NCBI GenBank assembly: GCA_017467185.1 | Contig: JAFTSS010000027.1 | Coordinates: 1 to 64,000 of the forward strand | Direction: 5' to 3' | Source of the DNA: Paludibacteraceae bacterium | GTDB lineage: Bacteria > Bacteroidota > Bacteroidia > Bacteroidales > Paludibacteraceae | Length of the DNA: 64,000 nt | Shown: piece after piece, positions 52,004 to 64,000 of the stretch | Layout: the number at the start of each line of letters is the position of its first letter | How positions within the stretch are numbered: position 1 is the first letter of the stretch | Program-made: the position numbers and the translations under genes | The notes under the pieces: generated by a model | What the model was told of the DNA's origin: nothing | Databases searched by the model: none | What the model saw: only the letters and a program-made list of their open reading frames with translations

Positions 52004-52693
52004 CTAAAACTTCGAATAAAACGGACAACGCACTTTTATACACTGATTATTCTTCCCACAATGCCTACACACCACATCCGACCGCTCCATCGCAACTCCA
52101 AAATGCTTCTCCACAAAATCAATTGCAGCCAAAATCGACAAATACGACCCTCGCTTACAGCATCGTGGTCCACCCACTTCGGCAATACGTGCAAGCGACG
52201 AAGAGGTCATCCTATGCGACAATGCAAATGGCTCTATAGTCAATGGCGTTGAATGACTTATTATCGAAACAAACATACCCGAACTCAATCCAGCTCCGCA
52301 CGCACCCCAAAAGCCACATGCACCACCTGGCACTTGCTTGCCTCGTCGCATCAACTCTACCAACGCATCCGAAAGGTCGATATCACCACCTGCATTCCGA
52401 TAAGCAATCAACAATGCCGCACCCACCATCACATGATGCTCCGGACCATGCATGTGACAAAACGACATCGCCATCATCTTCTCCAAAATTTCAATAGGAT
52501 TCTTCGACGTCTCATCAAAACAAACCCTATAAATCGCATCAATCCCCCTCGTATGGCACTCATTGCAAACATAATGACCTCGCTCACAACACGTCTTACT
52601 ATACTCCACCTTGTGGCATATAGCACATTCCATCGAACGCTCCTTTTCCAAATACACCAACGGAGAACTACAAATCAAACATTCTTCTTTCAT
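52004..52693 (-). CDS. DUF5714 domain protein
   Basis: 229 residues from MKEECLICSSPLVYLEKERSMECAICH. Three zinc-type cysteine clusters in the first 65 residues (CLIC, CAIC, CCERGHYVCNECH) and one near the C-terminus (CRHCGKNNQCIKVRCPFY) surround a DUF5714 core (PGGACGFWGACGAGLSSGMFVSII; RCCKRGSYLSILAAIDF). From memory this domain also occurs in proteins of anaerobes and methanogens near methyl-transfer functions; no activity is established. The ATG start is used instead of an upstream TTG. Confidence 0.75.
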   Translation of the reverse strand: MKEECLICSSPLVYLEKERSMECAICHKVEYSKTCCERGHYVCNECHTRGIDAIYRVCFDETSKNPIEILEKMMAMSFCHMHGPEHHVMVGAALLIAYRNAGGDIDLSDALVELMRRGKQVPGGACGFWGACGAGLSSGMFVSIISHSTPLTIEPFALSHRMTSSSLARIAEVGGPRCCKRGSYLSILAAIDFVEKHFGVAMERSDVVCRHCGKNNQCIKVRCPFYSKF

Positions 52694-52968
52694 AAAAACC
52701 AAATATAATTATTCTGCAAATATACAAAAAAATCATAACTATATAAAAACTTTTTTGTATCTTTGTCAATTGTTTCAATAAATCGTAAGACACACGATGT
52801 CACATAGCTCTTTTCAAATTTCAAATTTCTTGTACAAACGCAATATATTGCGTCACTACATCAATTTCAACTAAATATCTAAAACATAAAAGAACTAAAA
52901 TGTCCACATTGAAACAAAAATTCGACAAAGTAAAACAAATAAATACGGAAAAATAAAATAATTACACT
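52694..52968. other. Intergenic gap upstream of the reductase gene
   Basis: A TTTCAAA heptamer patch lies at 52813-52832. An 18-codon frame (52900-52956, MSTLKQKFDKVKQINTEK) could be a leader peptide but has no further support. Confidence 0.4.
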
Positions 52969-53640
52969 ATGCGACCATACATAATATGCCACATGATGTC
53001 GCTCCTTGATGGGCGAATCGACTGCGATGTTACAGAACAAATTGAGACTGGAAACGAGTACTACGATGCGTTAGACCAACTCGGTTGCCCCTCTACGCTT
53101 ATGGGACGCATCACAATGCAAATGCATTATGCTCTGCCCGAACCATTCACCCCTTCCGACAATACGCCTATTGGCATAGAGACTACTTATGTAGCAACTA
53201 AAGCCGAGGGCTACATTATTGCTGTTGACACACATGGGTCGCTACAATGGGGCGACAATCAATTTGACGACATGCCTTTGCTTGTAATCACATGCGAAGA
53301 TTGTCCGCAAGAATACATCGATCGACTTCGCAAGCAACAAATATCGTATATTACAACAGGCAGAGAGACTATCGACCTGCCTCGAGCTATGGAATTATTG
53401 CATGAAGTTTTTGGCGTAGAACGCCTATCCGTAACAGGTGGTGGACATATAAATGCAGCGTTTCTGCAAGCAGGACTAATCGATGAAGTGAGCATGATGT
53501 GGTGTCCAGGCATCGACGGTCGCGCCCAGATGGCAACAGCATTCGACGGACTACCATCCAATACTCCACCCTTCAAACTACGTCTCACTCAATTAACCCA
53601 ATTAGACCAAGTCATCTGGGCAAGATACATACCTCGATAA
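52969..53640 (+). CDS. RibD C-terminal domain reductase (DHFR-like)
   Basis: 223 residues matching the RibD C-terminal/dihydrofolate-reductase-like fold: MRPYIICHMMSLLDGRID at the start, LGCPSTLMGRITMQMHY near residue 38, and VERLSVTGGGHINAAFLQAGLIDEVSMMWCPGIDG near 147. Stand-alone members reduce pyrimidine-type or other NADPH-dependent substrates; the true substrate is unknown. A strong terminator follows. Confidence 0.85.
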   Translation: MRPYIICHMMSLLDGRIDCDVTEQIETGNEYYDALDQLGCPSTLMGRITMQMHYALPEPFTPSDNTPIGIETTYVATKAEGYIIAVDTHGSLQWGDNQFDDMPLLVITCEDCPQEYIDRLRKQQISYITTGRETIDLPRAMELLHEVFGVERLSVTGGGHINAAFLQAGLIDEVSMMWCPGIDGRAQMATAFDGLPSNTPPFKLRLTQLTQLDQVIWARYIPR

Positions 53641-53647
53641 ATTATAC

Positions 53648-53687
53648 ATCCGCCTGTTTCATATCAGAGATAGGCGGATTTTTTTTG
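53648..53687 (+). terminator. Intrinsic terminator after the reductase gene
   Basis: ATCCGCCT pairs with AGGCGGAT (53648-53655, 53672-53679), followed by T8. Confidence 0.85.
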
Positions 53688-53713
53688 CATTTTAGTATAT
53701 CAATTATTTTTTG

Positions 53714-53721
53714 TAACTTTG
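53714..53721 (+). promoter_or_regulatory. Promoter -7 box for tgt
   Basis: TAACTTTG matches TAnnTTTG about 100 nt before the tgt start; a TTACTAA/TTACCAA heptamer patch (53741-53768) lies in the leader between them. Confidence 0.5.
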
Positions 53722-53819
53722 TAGATTGATTTATACTTAGCAATTACTAATTACCAATTACTAGTTAATAGATTGTCAAACAACTCGGACACTCAACTCT
53801 AAACACTATACTCAAAAAA

Positions 53820-54950
53820 ATGGATTTTAAATTATTACATACCGACCCCTATTCATCGGCTCGTGCTGGTATCATTACCACCGACCACGGACAAATAGAA
53901 ACCCCTATATTCATGCCCGTGGGCACTGTGGCTTCGGTGAAAGGTGTGCATATTCGTGAGGTCAAAGAAGACATTCAAGCCCAAATCATACTCGGCAACA
54001 CATATCACCTCTATCTCCGTCCAGGACTTGACATTTTGGAACAAGCAGGTGGGTTGCACAAATTCAATGGTTGGGACCGTCCAATCCTCACCGACAGTGG
54101 TGGTTTTCAGGTGTTCTCGTTGGCTGACAATCGTAAACTAAAGGAGGAAGGTGCTATATTTCGTTCGCACATTGATGGGTCGAAACATTTCTTTACACCC
54201 GAAAATGTAGTTGATATTCAGCGTACTATAGGTGCTGATATTATGATGGCTTTCGACGAATGTACACCAGGTACGGCTGATTATAAGTATGCCAAAAGTT
54301 CAATGGAACGCACTCATCGTTGGTTGAAACGTGGGTTAGAACGCTTTGACTCTACGCCTGACAAATATGGTTATAGTCAAACGTTTTTCCCTATCGTGCA
54401 AGGGTGTGTCTATCCTGATTTGCGTCGTGAATCAGCCAAATTCATTGCCGACCAAGGTCGCGAAGGTAATGCAATTGGCGGTCTTGCTGTGGGTGAACCT
54501 ACAGAGAAAATGTATGAAATGATTGAAGTGGTGAACGACATTTTGCCTAAAGACAAACCAAGATATTTAATGGGAGTTGGCACACCTGCCAATTTGCTCG
54601 AAGGCATTGAACGTGGAGTTGATATGTTCGACTGCGTAATGCCAACGCGCAACGGTCGTAATGGTATGCTGTTTACGCGCAATGGCATTATGAATATGAA
54701 GAACAAAAAGTGGGCTGACGACTTCTCACCTATCGACCCCGAAAGCGACTGTTTTGTTGATTTACAATACTCTAAGGCTTATTTACGCCATTTGTTTGTC
54801 AGTCAAGAGTTGTTGGCTATGCAAATTGCCTCAATCCATAACCTCGCCTTCTATCTCTGGCTTGTGAAAGAAGCTCGCAAACACATCATTGCAGGCGACT
54901 TCCACACTTGGAAACCAATGATGCTCGAACGTGTTACACGAAGACTTTGA
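53820..54950 (+). CDS. tgt: Queuine tRNA-ribosyltransferase
   Basis: Tgt exchanges guanine 34 of tRNAs with GUN anticodons for the queuosine precursor. 376 residues is standard. The substrate-pocket LTDSGGFQVFSLA near residue 90, GGLAVGEP near 219, the catalytic aspartate in MFDCVMPTRNGRNG near 268 and the tRNA-contact region are present. The zinc site is degenerate: where many bacteria have CxCxxC, this protein has PESDCFVDLQYSKAYLRHL, with only one cysteine. I recall similar loss in other Bacteroidota, so activity is probably retained. Confidence 0.95.
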   Translation: MDFKLLHTDPYSSARAGIITTDHGQIETPIFMPVGTVASVKGVHIREVKEDIQAQIILGNTYHLYLRPGLDILEQAGGLHKFNGWDRPILTDSGGFQVFSLADNRKLKEEGAIFRSHIDGSKHFFTPENVVDIQRTIGADIMMAFDECTPGTADYKYAKSSMERTHRWLKRGLERFDSTPDKYGYSQTFFPIVQGCVYPDLRRESAKFIADQGREGNAIGGLAVGEPTEKMYEMIEVVNDILPKDKPRYLMGVGTPANLLEGIERGVDMFDCVMPTRNGRNGMLFTRNGIMNMKNKKWADDFSPIDPESDCFVDLQYSKAYLRHLFVSQELLAMQIASIHNLAFYLWLVKEARKHIIAGDFHTWKPMMLERVTRRL

Positions 54951-55262
54951 TAATGAGGAATGAGGAGTTAGGAATGAGGAATGAAGAATGAGGAATGAAT
55001 AGTGAGGAATGTGGAATGAGGAATTAGGAGTGAAAATAGGCTGAAAGCCTAATCGTTCATAGCCCAATGGCAACGCCTTGGGAATGAGGAATGTGGAATG
55101 AGGAATGTGGAATGAGGAATGAGGAATGTGGAATGAGGAGTTAGGAATGAGGAATTAGGAATGAATAGTGAGGAATGTGGAATGGGGAGTGAAAATAGGC
55201 TGAAAGCCTAATCGTTCATAGCCCAATGGCAACGCCTTGGGAGATGAATAGTTTTCGTGCAC
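54951..55262. repeat. Long GGAATGA heptamer mosaic with two copies of a 52-bp phrase
   Basis: The tgt-lptG gap is almost entirely GGAATGA/GGAGTTA/GGAATGT units (54952-55025, 55080-55190). Two copies of a unit containing AGGCTGAAAGCCTAATCG and GCCCAATGGCAACGCCTTGG lie at 55027-55080 and 55188-55242. GCCCTAAAAGGGC hairpin words follow. No gene is present. Confidence 0.9.
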
Positions 55263-55299
55263 ATCATGCGCCCTAAAAGGGCAAAAGTATCAAATTAAA

Positions 55300-56376
55300 A
55301 TGAAAAAGATTGATATATATATAATTAAGAAATATTTAGGTACTTTCTTTCTGTCGATATTGCTGATTATCACAATATCGGTAGTGGTTGACATATCCGA
55401 AAAGTTAGACGAATTTATGGACAACCACGCACCACTCAACGAGATTGTATTCGACTATTATTTGAATTTTATTCCATATTTTGCCAATCTGTTCACTCCT
55501 TTGTTTGCTTTTATTTCTGTTATATTTTTCACCTCTAAAATGGCATATAACACCGAAATTACAGCAATATTGGCAGGAGGTGTGAGTTTCAATCGAATGT
55601 TGCGACCATACATTATATCGTCGATATTGATTGGCATTATGTCTTTCTTTTTAAGCGGTTATATCATCCCACCAGCCAACGAAGTGCGCCTTGCATTTGA
55701 AGATAAATATATTAAATCCAATAAATCGGAGGTTGCTCGCCACATACAAATGGAGATTGAACCAGGTGTAATACTTTACATTGAACGCTATGAAGAAAAT
55801 CGTAATCGCGGCAACAAAGTGTCGCTCGAACGTTTTAATGGCAAAACACTTATTAGTCGTACTACAGGTGCATCAATAGAATGGAATGAGGCTGATACCA
55901 TGTGGCATATAAAAAAATATCTAACACGAAATTTTAATGGTATCTACGAAACAATTGAGAAAGGCGACCAAATGGACACTGTGCTGAATATACACCCTTC
56001 AGAGTTTTTTATTACAGGTACATTAGCTCCTCAAATGACCAATACAGAACTAAGTGCACACATTCAACGACAAGAGGCTCGTGGCATGGGTAACACCCAA
56101 ATGTTTAAGGATGAGTATTATAAACGCTTTGCTAATCCGTTTGCCGCATTGATATTGATGCTGATAGGCGTATCTCTCTCTTCTAAAAAAATACGAGGTG
56201 GTATGGGACTACAAATTGGTGTCGGCATTGCCCTAAGCGCACTATATATCTTATTTACAACCGTATCAAGTATGTTTGCCGTCAAAGGCAATATGCCAGT
56301 ATTACTTGCTGTTTGGTTACCTAACATAATATTTTTCGTAATTGGCATCGGACTATATTTCAAAGCACCGAAATAA
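55300..56376 (+). CDS. LptF/LptG-type permease (YjgP/YjgQ family)
   Basis: 358 residues, a membrane subunit of the lipopolysaccharide export transporter that moves LPS from the inner membrane to the outer membrane. Three N-terminal helices (IIKKYLGTFFLSILLIITISVVVDISEKLDEF starting the family pattern), a periplasmic beta-jellyroll of about 150 residues, and three C-terminal helices with FANPFAALILMLIGVSLSSKKIRGGMGLQIGVGIALSALYI near 282. It follows tgt as in many Bacteroidota genomes. Whether it is the F or G subunit cannot be decided by eye. Confidence 0.85.
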   Translation: MKKIDIYIIKKYLGTFFLSILLIITISVVVDISEKLDEFMDNHAPLNEIVFDYYLNFIPYFANLFTPLFAFISVIFFTSKMAYNTEITAILAGGVSFNRMLRPYIISSILIGIMSFFLSGYIIPPANEVRLAFEDKYIKSNKSEVARHIQMEIEPGVILYIERYEENRNRGNKVSLERFNGKTLISRTTGASIEWNEADTMWHIKKYLTRNFNGIYETIEKGDQMDTVLNIHPSEFFITGTLAPQMTNTELSAHIQRQEARGMGNTQMFKDEYYKRFANPFAALILMLIGVSLSSKKIRGGMGLQIGVGIALSALYILFTTVSSMFAVKGNMPVLLAVWLPNIIFFVIGIGLYFKAPK

Positions 56377-56383
56377 AATTGAA

Positions 56384-56482
56384 AAATGAGGAATGAGGAA
56401 TGAGGAGTGAGGAATGAGAAGTTAGGAATGAGGAATTAAAAATTGAGAATTGAGAGTCCGACAAGTCCGACAAGTCCGAAAC
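56384..56482. repeat. Mosaic of GGAATGA, TTGAGAA and GTCCGACAA arrays
   Basis: Three array types abut: GGAATGA heptamers, then TTGAGAATTGAGAG, then the 9-nt unit GTCCGACAA in three copies, ending 14 nt before mfd. Confidence 0.9.
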
Positions 56483-56496
56483 TAATAATCTAAAAA

Positions 56497-59966
<3,470 letters not shown>

Positions 59967-59988
<22 letters not shown>

Positions 59989-60116
59989 GAATTGAGTGTC
60001 CGACCAGTCCGACAAGTCCGACAAGTCCGAAACGTCCGACAAGTCCGAAACGTCCGACAAGTCCGAAACGTCCGACAAGTCCGACAAGTCCAACAAATTA
60101 CTAATTACTAATTCAA
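59967..60116. repeat. Mosaic array after mfd
   Basis: TTGAGAA 7-mers (59970-59995) overlap the last mfd codons; the 9-nt unit GTCCGACAA/GTCCGAAAC then repeats about ten times (59997-60090), followed by ATTACTA heptamers (60097-60113). Confidence 0.9.
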
Positions 60117-60136
60117 AATCTAAATACTAACAAGCT

Positions 60137-62764
60137 ATGAAAAGATTTGTACTTTCATTATTGACTGCATGTCTATTAGGCTTAAGTCAAGCGTGGGCAG
60201 GTGCTGGAATATGGCACTCTAGCGTAAACCTCACAATCAATGGCAAGTCAGCCGAGTATAAAATTACAGGTAATGAAACTTTTTATGATAGTGAATTACC
60301 TTCGTCTATCAACTCTCCTGCATCAACATTGGCAATCAATAGTATAACTGTTGATGTATGGAAAGATAACAACGGCAATATTTGCGGTGGTTCATACACT
60401 ATTACTCTAAAGGATGCTATGAACAAAGAAGTTGCATCACAATCTCTTATTGTTGATTGGGATAGTGAAACAACGAGTGAATATGGAGATAGTAAAAACC
60501 AAGTTTGGAAAAGTAAAACTGGAGCAACTATTGACTTATCAAAACTCACACTCGGTACATACACTCTATCAATTACAGGTACAATAACAGGCAGTAAATC
60601 AAATGCCAATGATTGTAACGAAAATTTCACAGACCAAACTATTTCATGTAAATTAGTCATCGTCGAAAACTCTGGAGAAAATCCAAATCCCGACCCAGAA
60701 CCAGACCCCGACCCTGTATATTCAGGCAGCGTGCCTTCAGAGTGCGAAGATATAATGTTGCAAGGTTTTTATTGGGATTCGAACAACGAAAACGCAAAAT
60801 ATGGTAATACTCGTTGGACATCACTCTCAACACAAACATCAGAAATATCAGCATATTTCGACCTTGTATGGTTACCACCATCAGCAAAATCAAGCGGTGG
60901 TCTTGGCTATCACCCACGTCAATGGTGCAATCAATCGAGCGACCTCGGCAACGAAAAACAGTTACGCACACTAATTAACCAATTCCACAGCAATGGAACA
61001 CGCGTAATTGCCGACATCGTAGTTAACCACCGTGATAATAAATCATCATGGTGTGATTTTATGGCTGAAGATTTTGGTGAATTTGGCGAATTCCAACTTA
61101 CAGCCGACCACATAGTTAGCAATGATGAAGTAAATTTTGAAAACTCTGGCGATTGTAAAGGTAAAGCTAAAGGAGCAAACGATACAGGAGAACAATATGC
61201 TGCAGCACGCGACCTCGACCACACTAATTCATACGTACGCGATGCTATCAAAGCATATCTCAAATGGCTCAAAGCCGAATTTGGTTACGACGGATGGCGT
61301 TATGATGTAGCTAAAGGTTTCTCAGCTAAATATTTCAATGAATACAATACTGCATCGCAAGCAGGATTCTCTGTCGGCGAATACTATGATGGTAATACTG
61401 ACGCATTGAAAAATTGGATTAATGGTACAAACAAAAACTCTCTAGCTTTTGACTTTGCCACAAAATTCACCGCTTTCAATCAAGGTATAGCATCGAATAA
61501 TTACCATAAATTAAAAGGAGCAGGTTTGCTCGGTGCTGGTTATAGCCGCTATGCTGTCACATTTATTGACAATCACGATACATTCGAACGTAGCGACAAC
61601 AACAACGACTTTGCTGCTATCGACAACAAAGACAAAATTCTTCAAGCTAATGCATATCTACTATCTATGCCAGGTGTACCTTGTGTATTCTACCCTCACT
61701 GGGCTCGCTATAAATCAGAAATTAAAGCAATGATTGAAGCTCGTCGTGCTTGTGGAATTCATAGCGAAAGTAGCGTTTCTGACGAGAATGTATCAAGCGA
61801 TAAATACGAAGCTACTATTCATGGTAAAAATGGAACTTTAATTCTTAAAATAGGTAGCGGCTCATCATACAACACAACACCTTCTGGTTATACTAAAGCT
61901 ACATCAGGAACTAACTATGCAATATTCATCAAAACAACATCGGCAGCTACTCCTCGTTTAGTTGTCTCACCAACTGGAGGTTTCTACGAAGGTGGAACAA
62001 ACGTAACCCTTTCATCAACCAATACTTCTGCAAAAATATATTATACGCTTGACGGCACAGTGCCTACTACAGCAAGTACACTCTACTCTGCTCCAATCAG
62101 CATTACACAAGACTCAACTACACTCAAAGCTTTCGCTGAATATAATGGTGCTAAATCTGATGTACAAACACATCTCTATATAACTAAAAAACCAGTCCGC
62201 ACTGAGGCTATCAAAGTTAGTTTCTATAAACCAGATGATTGGAAACAAGTGAACCTTTGGGCTTGGGATGATAATAACAATAATATATTTGGTGGTGGCA
62301 AATGGCCTGGCGAACCAATCAAAGATGAAGGCAATGGTTGGTGGAGTCATACTTTTGCTCTTGACATAACATCAATCAATATCTTATTTAACAATGGTGC
62401 AACATCAGGCACAATTCAAACAGGCGACATCGTTGGTGTAGAAGAAAGCACTTGCTACTTATTTAATGGTGCTGGTGAAAAACCAAAAATCGTTGAAGAT
62501 TGTGATACCAAAGATAATATCGAAAATCTTAAAGCAAATGATGTTATTATATACCCTAACCCTACACAAGGAGAATTATATATCGAATCAACTAACGTAA
62601 TCAAATCTGTACGCATAATCAATACAACTGGCGTAATTATCAACGAAATAAACGTTGAATCAACTCAATCGCACATATCTATTGCTAATATTCCTGCAGG
62701 ATTATACTTGATTCAAACTATCACAAACGACAACATTACCAATCAAATGGTAATGAAAAAATAA
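60137..62764 (+). CDS. Secreted alpha-amylase (GH13) with starch-binding module and type IX sorting domain
   Basis: 875 residues with signal peptide (MKRFVLSLLTACLLGLSQAWA). Residues 20-185 form a beta-rich domain of unknown type, followed by a Pro/Asp linker. GH13 catalytic motifs: DIVVNH near 293, GWRYDVAKGF near 389 (nucleophile Asp), VGEYYDG near 414 (acid/base Glu) and FIDNHDTFE near 475. Then a chitobiase/Fn3-like domain (IYYTLDGTVPTTASTLYSAP near 635), a CBM26-like starch-binding module (WAWDDNNNNIFGGGKWPG near 710) and a C-terminal Por secretion domain (IYPNPTQGELYIES near 808, ending MVMKK). It hydrolyses starch outside the cell, exported by the type IX system. Confidence 0.9.
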   Translation: MKRFVLSLLTACLLGLSQAWAGAGIWHSSVNLTINGKSAEYKITGNETFYDSELPSSINSPASTLAINSITVDVWKDNNGNICGGSYTITLKDAMNKEVASQSLIVDWDSETTSEYGDSKNQVWKSKTGATIDLSKLTLGTYTLSITGTITGSKSNANDCNENFTDQTISCKLVIVENSGENPNPDPEPDPDPVYSGSVPSECEDIMLQGFYWDSNNENAKYGNTRWTSLSTQTSEISAYFDLVWLPPSAKSSGGLGYHPRQWCNQSSDLGNEKQLRTLINQFHSNGTRVIADIVVNHRDNKSSWCDFMAEDFGEFGEFQLTADHIVSNDEVNFENSGDCKGKAKGANDTGEQYAAARDLDHTNSYVRDAIKAYLKWLKAEFGYDGWRYDVAKGFSAKYFNEYNTASQAGFSVGEYYDGNTDALKNWINGTNKNSLAFDFATKFTAFNQGIASNNYHKLKGAGLLGAGYSRYAVTFIDNHDTFERSDNNNDFAAIDNKDKILQANAYLLSMPGVPCVFYPHWARYKSEIKAMIEARRACGIHSESSVSDENVSSDKYEATIHGKNGTLILKIGSGSSYNTTPSGYTKATSGTNYAIFIKTTSAATPRLVVSPTGGFYEGGTNVTLSSTNTSAKIYYTLDGTVPTTASTLYSAPISITQDSTTLKAFAEYNGAKSDVQTHLYITKKPVRTEAIKVSFYKPDDWKQVNLWAWDDNNNNIFGGGKWPGEPIKDEGNGWWSHTFALDITSINILFNNGATSGTIQTGDIVGVEESTCYLFNGAGEKPKIVEDCDTKDNIENLKANDVIIYPNPTQGELYIESTNVIKSVRIINTTGVIINEINVESTQSHISIANIPAGLYLIQTITNDNITNQMVMKK

Positions 62765-62783
62765 ACTAAACAGACACTAACAA

Positions 62784-62821
62784 AAAAGCGATTAGCTCAA
62801 AATGAGTTAATCGCTTTTTAT
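62784..62821 (+). terminator. Intrinsic terminator after the amylase gene
   Basis: AAAGCGATTAGCTC pairs with GAGTTAATCGCTTT across AAAAT, with T-rich tail. Confidence 0.85.
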
Positions 62822-62874
62822 TATCCCTATTCCCTCTTCCTTATTCCCTATTCCCTATTCCCTCTTCCCTATCT
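62822..62874. repeat. TTCCCTA/TTCCCTC heptamer array
   Basis: Seven tandem 7-nt units of TCCCTAT/TCCCTCT type between the amylase and LolA-like genes; the last unit touches the stop codon of the LolA-like gene. Confidence 0.9.
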
Positions 62875-63477
62875 TAAATCGTTCACCTCCACATTAGGAT
62901 ATTTTGTTGTATCAAAATAAAAGTACGAATCATCTACTTTTGTTTTATTCAAACTATCCCAAACTAGAGTTATCTTATCACCATTTTTTTGATATATAAC
63001 CAATTTAGAAGGCAAATTAGATTTATTTATTCGCAATTCTATACGGAAATACTCACTCTCTTTTGGTTCAGTAGGATAAAAATTTATTTCACCATCCTCA
63101 CCTTCACTTATTCTATCTTTCGACACATAATATTCAATCATTGCGAGTGGACTTATCTCTTTCAACTCCTCAGCTGTAGGCTCAGTTATCGACACTTCAT
63201 TGAATTCCGAAACAAACATCCACTGTGTCTTACCATCAAACTTTGTTTCATTTCCGCCTAATGTCATACGAAACTTATTACCCTTCAATGTTATCTCACC
63301 TGATTGTTTATCAGTAACATCATTTGCAGCGTTGTAATATAACAACGTAAATCTACCTTCGTATGCCGAGCGTTTCAATTCAGCCACTGCCGCTTTTACC
63401 CTACGCTCAGCACTATTTTGCCCACAAACAAACATAGGCAAAACAGCTATTAATAAAACGAATAATATCTTTTTCAT
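62869..63477 (-). CDS. LolA-like outer-membrane lipoprotein carrier protein
   Basis: 202 residues with a signal peptide ending MFVCGQ. The mature part follows the LolA pattern of consecutive beta strands: YEGRFTLLYYNAANDVTDKQSGEITLKGNKFRMTLGGNETKFDGKTQWMFVSEFNEVSI near residues 40-100, and the C-terminal DSYFYFDTTKYPNVEVNDLR. LolA family proteins ferry lipoproteins across the periplasm. It lies next to ftsK in the same direction, an arrangement I recall in other Bacteroidota. Confidence 0.8.
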   Translation of the reverse strand: MKKILFVLLIAVLPMFVCGQNSAERRVKAAVAELKRSAYEGRFTLLYYNAANDVTDKQSGEITLKGNKFRMTLGGNETKFDGKTQWMFVSEFNEVSITEPTAEELKEISPLAMIEYYVSKDRISEGEDGEINFYPTEPKESEYFRIELRINKSNLPSKLVIYQKNGDKITLVWDSLNKTKVDDSYFYFDTTKYPNVEVNDLR

Positions 63478-63483
63478 AATCTT

Positions 63484-63606
63484 TTTTTAGTAGTAAGTAA
63501 TAAGTAGTAAGTAGTAAGTCGTAAGATAAATGATGCCGAATCAACGGTCTTGAGCCAAATGGCGAAAAATGGCTCTTTCTACTTTCTACTTACTACTTTC
63601 TACTAT
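63484..63606. repeat. GTAGTAA arrays flanking a dispersed phrase
   Basis: GTAGTAA/GTAATAA heptamers (63487-63528), then AACGGTCTTGAGCCAAATGG (63543-63562, shared with 37641), then the reverse-complement TTTCTAC/TTACTAC heptamers (63572-63604). The flanking arrays are inverted relative to each other. Confidence 0.85.
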
Positions 63607-63607
63607 T

Positions 63608-64000
63608 TTACATTGTTGACAACATACTTTCTAACTCAACTTCCGATGACACAAGCACTTCACGAGGTTTGCTACCACGAGCTGGACCTACGATTCCAGC
63701 CACTTCGAGTTGGTCCATAATACGACCCGCACGATTGAAACCAATATTATATTTACGTTGGATGTAACTTGTTGAGCCCATTTGACTTGTAACCACAAAA
63801 CGTGCAACTTCTTCGAAATAAGGGTCGCGTTTAGACAAATCAACGCCCGACAAATCTTTGTTTTCGCCCTCTGGCACTGGAGGTTCAGGCAACTCGAATG
63901 GAGCAGGATAACCTTGTTGCTCACTGATATATTCAACCACATTTTCAACCTCAGGAGTGTCAACAAACGCACATTGTACACGCACAGGCGAATCGCCTTG
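63608..64000 (-). CDS. ftsK: DNA translocase FtsK, C-terminal part (runs off the window)
   Basis: The visible 131 residues are the C-terminal end of FtsK: the last stretch of the motor domain (SPVRVQCAFVDTPEVENVVEYI) and the winged-helix gamma domain (SYIQRKYNIGFNRAGRIMDQLEVAGIVGP), which recognises KOPS sequences and activates XerD at dif. FtsK pumps DNA at the division septum. The frame continues past position 64000 on the minus strand, so the gene is incomplete here. Confidence 0.95.
   Translation of the reverse strand, partial: QGDSPVRVQCAFVDTPEVENVVEYISEQQGYPAPFELPEPPVPEGENKDLSGVDLSKRDPYFEEVARFVVTSQMGSTSYIQRKYNIGFNRAGRIMDQLEVAGIVGPARGSKPREVLVSSEVELESMLSTM

Noticed and set aside
52900..52956. 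18-codon leader peptide before the RibD-like gene
   Set aside because: Too short, with no attenuator structure or repeated regulatory codons.

Overview
The window looks like chromosomal DNA of an AT-rich Bacteroidota species, most likely order Bacteroidales. The evidence is: promoters of the Bacteroidota type (TTTG, about 19 nt, then TAnnTTTG); little use of Shine-Dalgarno sequences; a GH13 amylase ending in a type IX secretion (Por) sorting domain; and families typical of the phylum (NamZ/DUF1343, short AMP nucleosidase, DUF6913, DUF5714, GLUG-repeat lipoproteins, AAA/DUF4143 ATPases). No ribosomal RNA or complete transposase gene is visible, so genus and species cannot be given.

Layout. 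0-11 kb, minus strand, housekeeping: tRNA-Val, namZ, a BrkB-like membrane protein, RNase P RNA, a TPR protein, dapA, a TraB/GumN protein, DUF6913 and ligA. 11-14.5 kb, plus strand: AMP nucleosidase, holA, a GxxExxY protein and a 2-hydroxyacid dehydrogenase. 14.6-26.1 kb, minus strand: a tightly packed envelope cluster with two paralogous voltage-gated-type ion channels, lipoproteins, a metallopeptidase, an outer-membrane protein and pyroglutamyl peptidase. 26-31.6 kb: an AAA/DUF4143 ATPase, then a minus-strand cassette of small paralogous proteins with a GIY-YIG nuclease and a leucine-rich-repeat-like protein; three genes of the cassette share a conserved leader. 31.6-37.5 kb: a lipoprotein, a 6S-like small RNA, a second AAA/DUF4143 ATPase, a Ser/Thr kinase with a divergent partner, and a microprotein. 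38-43.2 kb: nucleoside phosphorylase, mnmE, a PD-(D/E)XK-like nuclease and an alpha/beta hydrolase. 43.2-51 kb is accessory: a DUF262-HNH nuclease with an EcoRI-type adenine methyltransferase, a second small RNA resembling the first, a replication/HTH island, two tandem small paralogs, and a nuclease beside a broken alcohol dehydrogenase gene. 51-64 kb: SDR, DUF5714, a RibD-C-like reductase, tgt, an LptF/G permease, mfd, the amylase, a LolA-like protein and the 3' part of ftsK.

The strongest unexplained signal is a set of short tandem arrays, mostly of 7-nt and sometimes 9-nt units, in at least eight sequence families (for example TGCATAA, GGAATGA, GTTGAAA, GTAGTAA, CTCAACT, ACGAGAC, TTCCCTA, GTCCGACAA). 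They fill intergenic gaps as mosaics. They also lie inside genes: in the P12 position of RNase P RNA, in-frame in ligA, mnmE (with a second, different insert) and mfd (two sites), and as most of the signal peptide or N-terminus of three proteins. Other signals are a MITE-like family in three copies (one with another element nested in it), two RNAs sharing a 5' hairpin with compensated stems, and a possible attenuator in front of the AMP nucleosidase gene.

Function calls rest on motifs and remembered family features; no database search was run.
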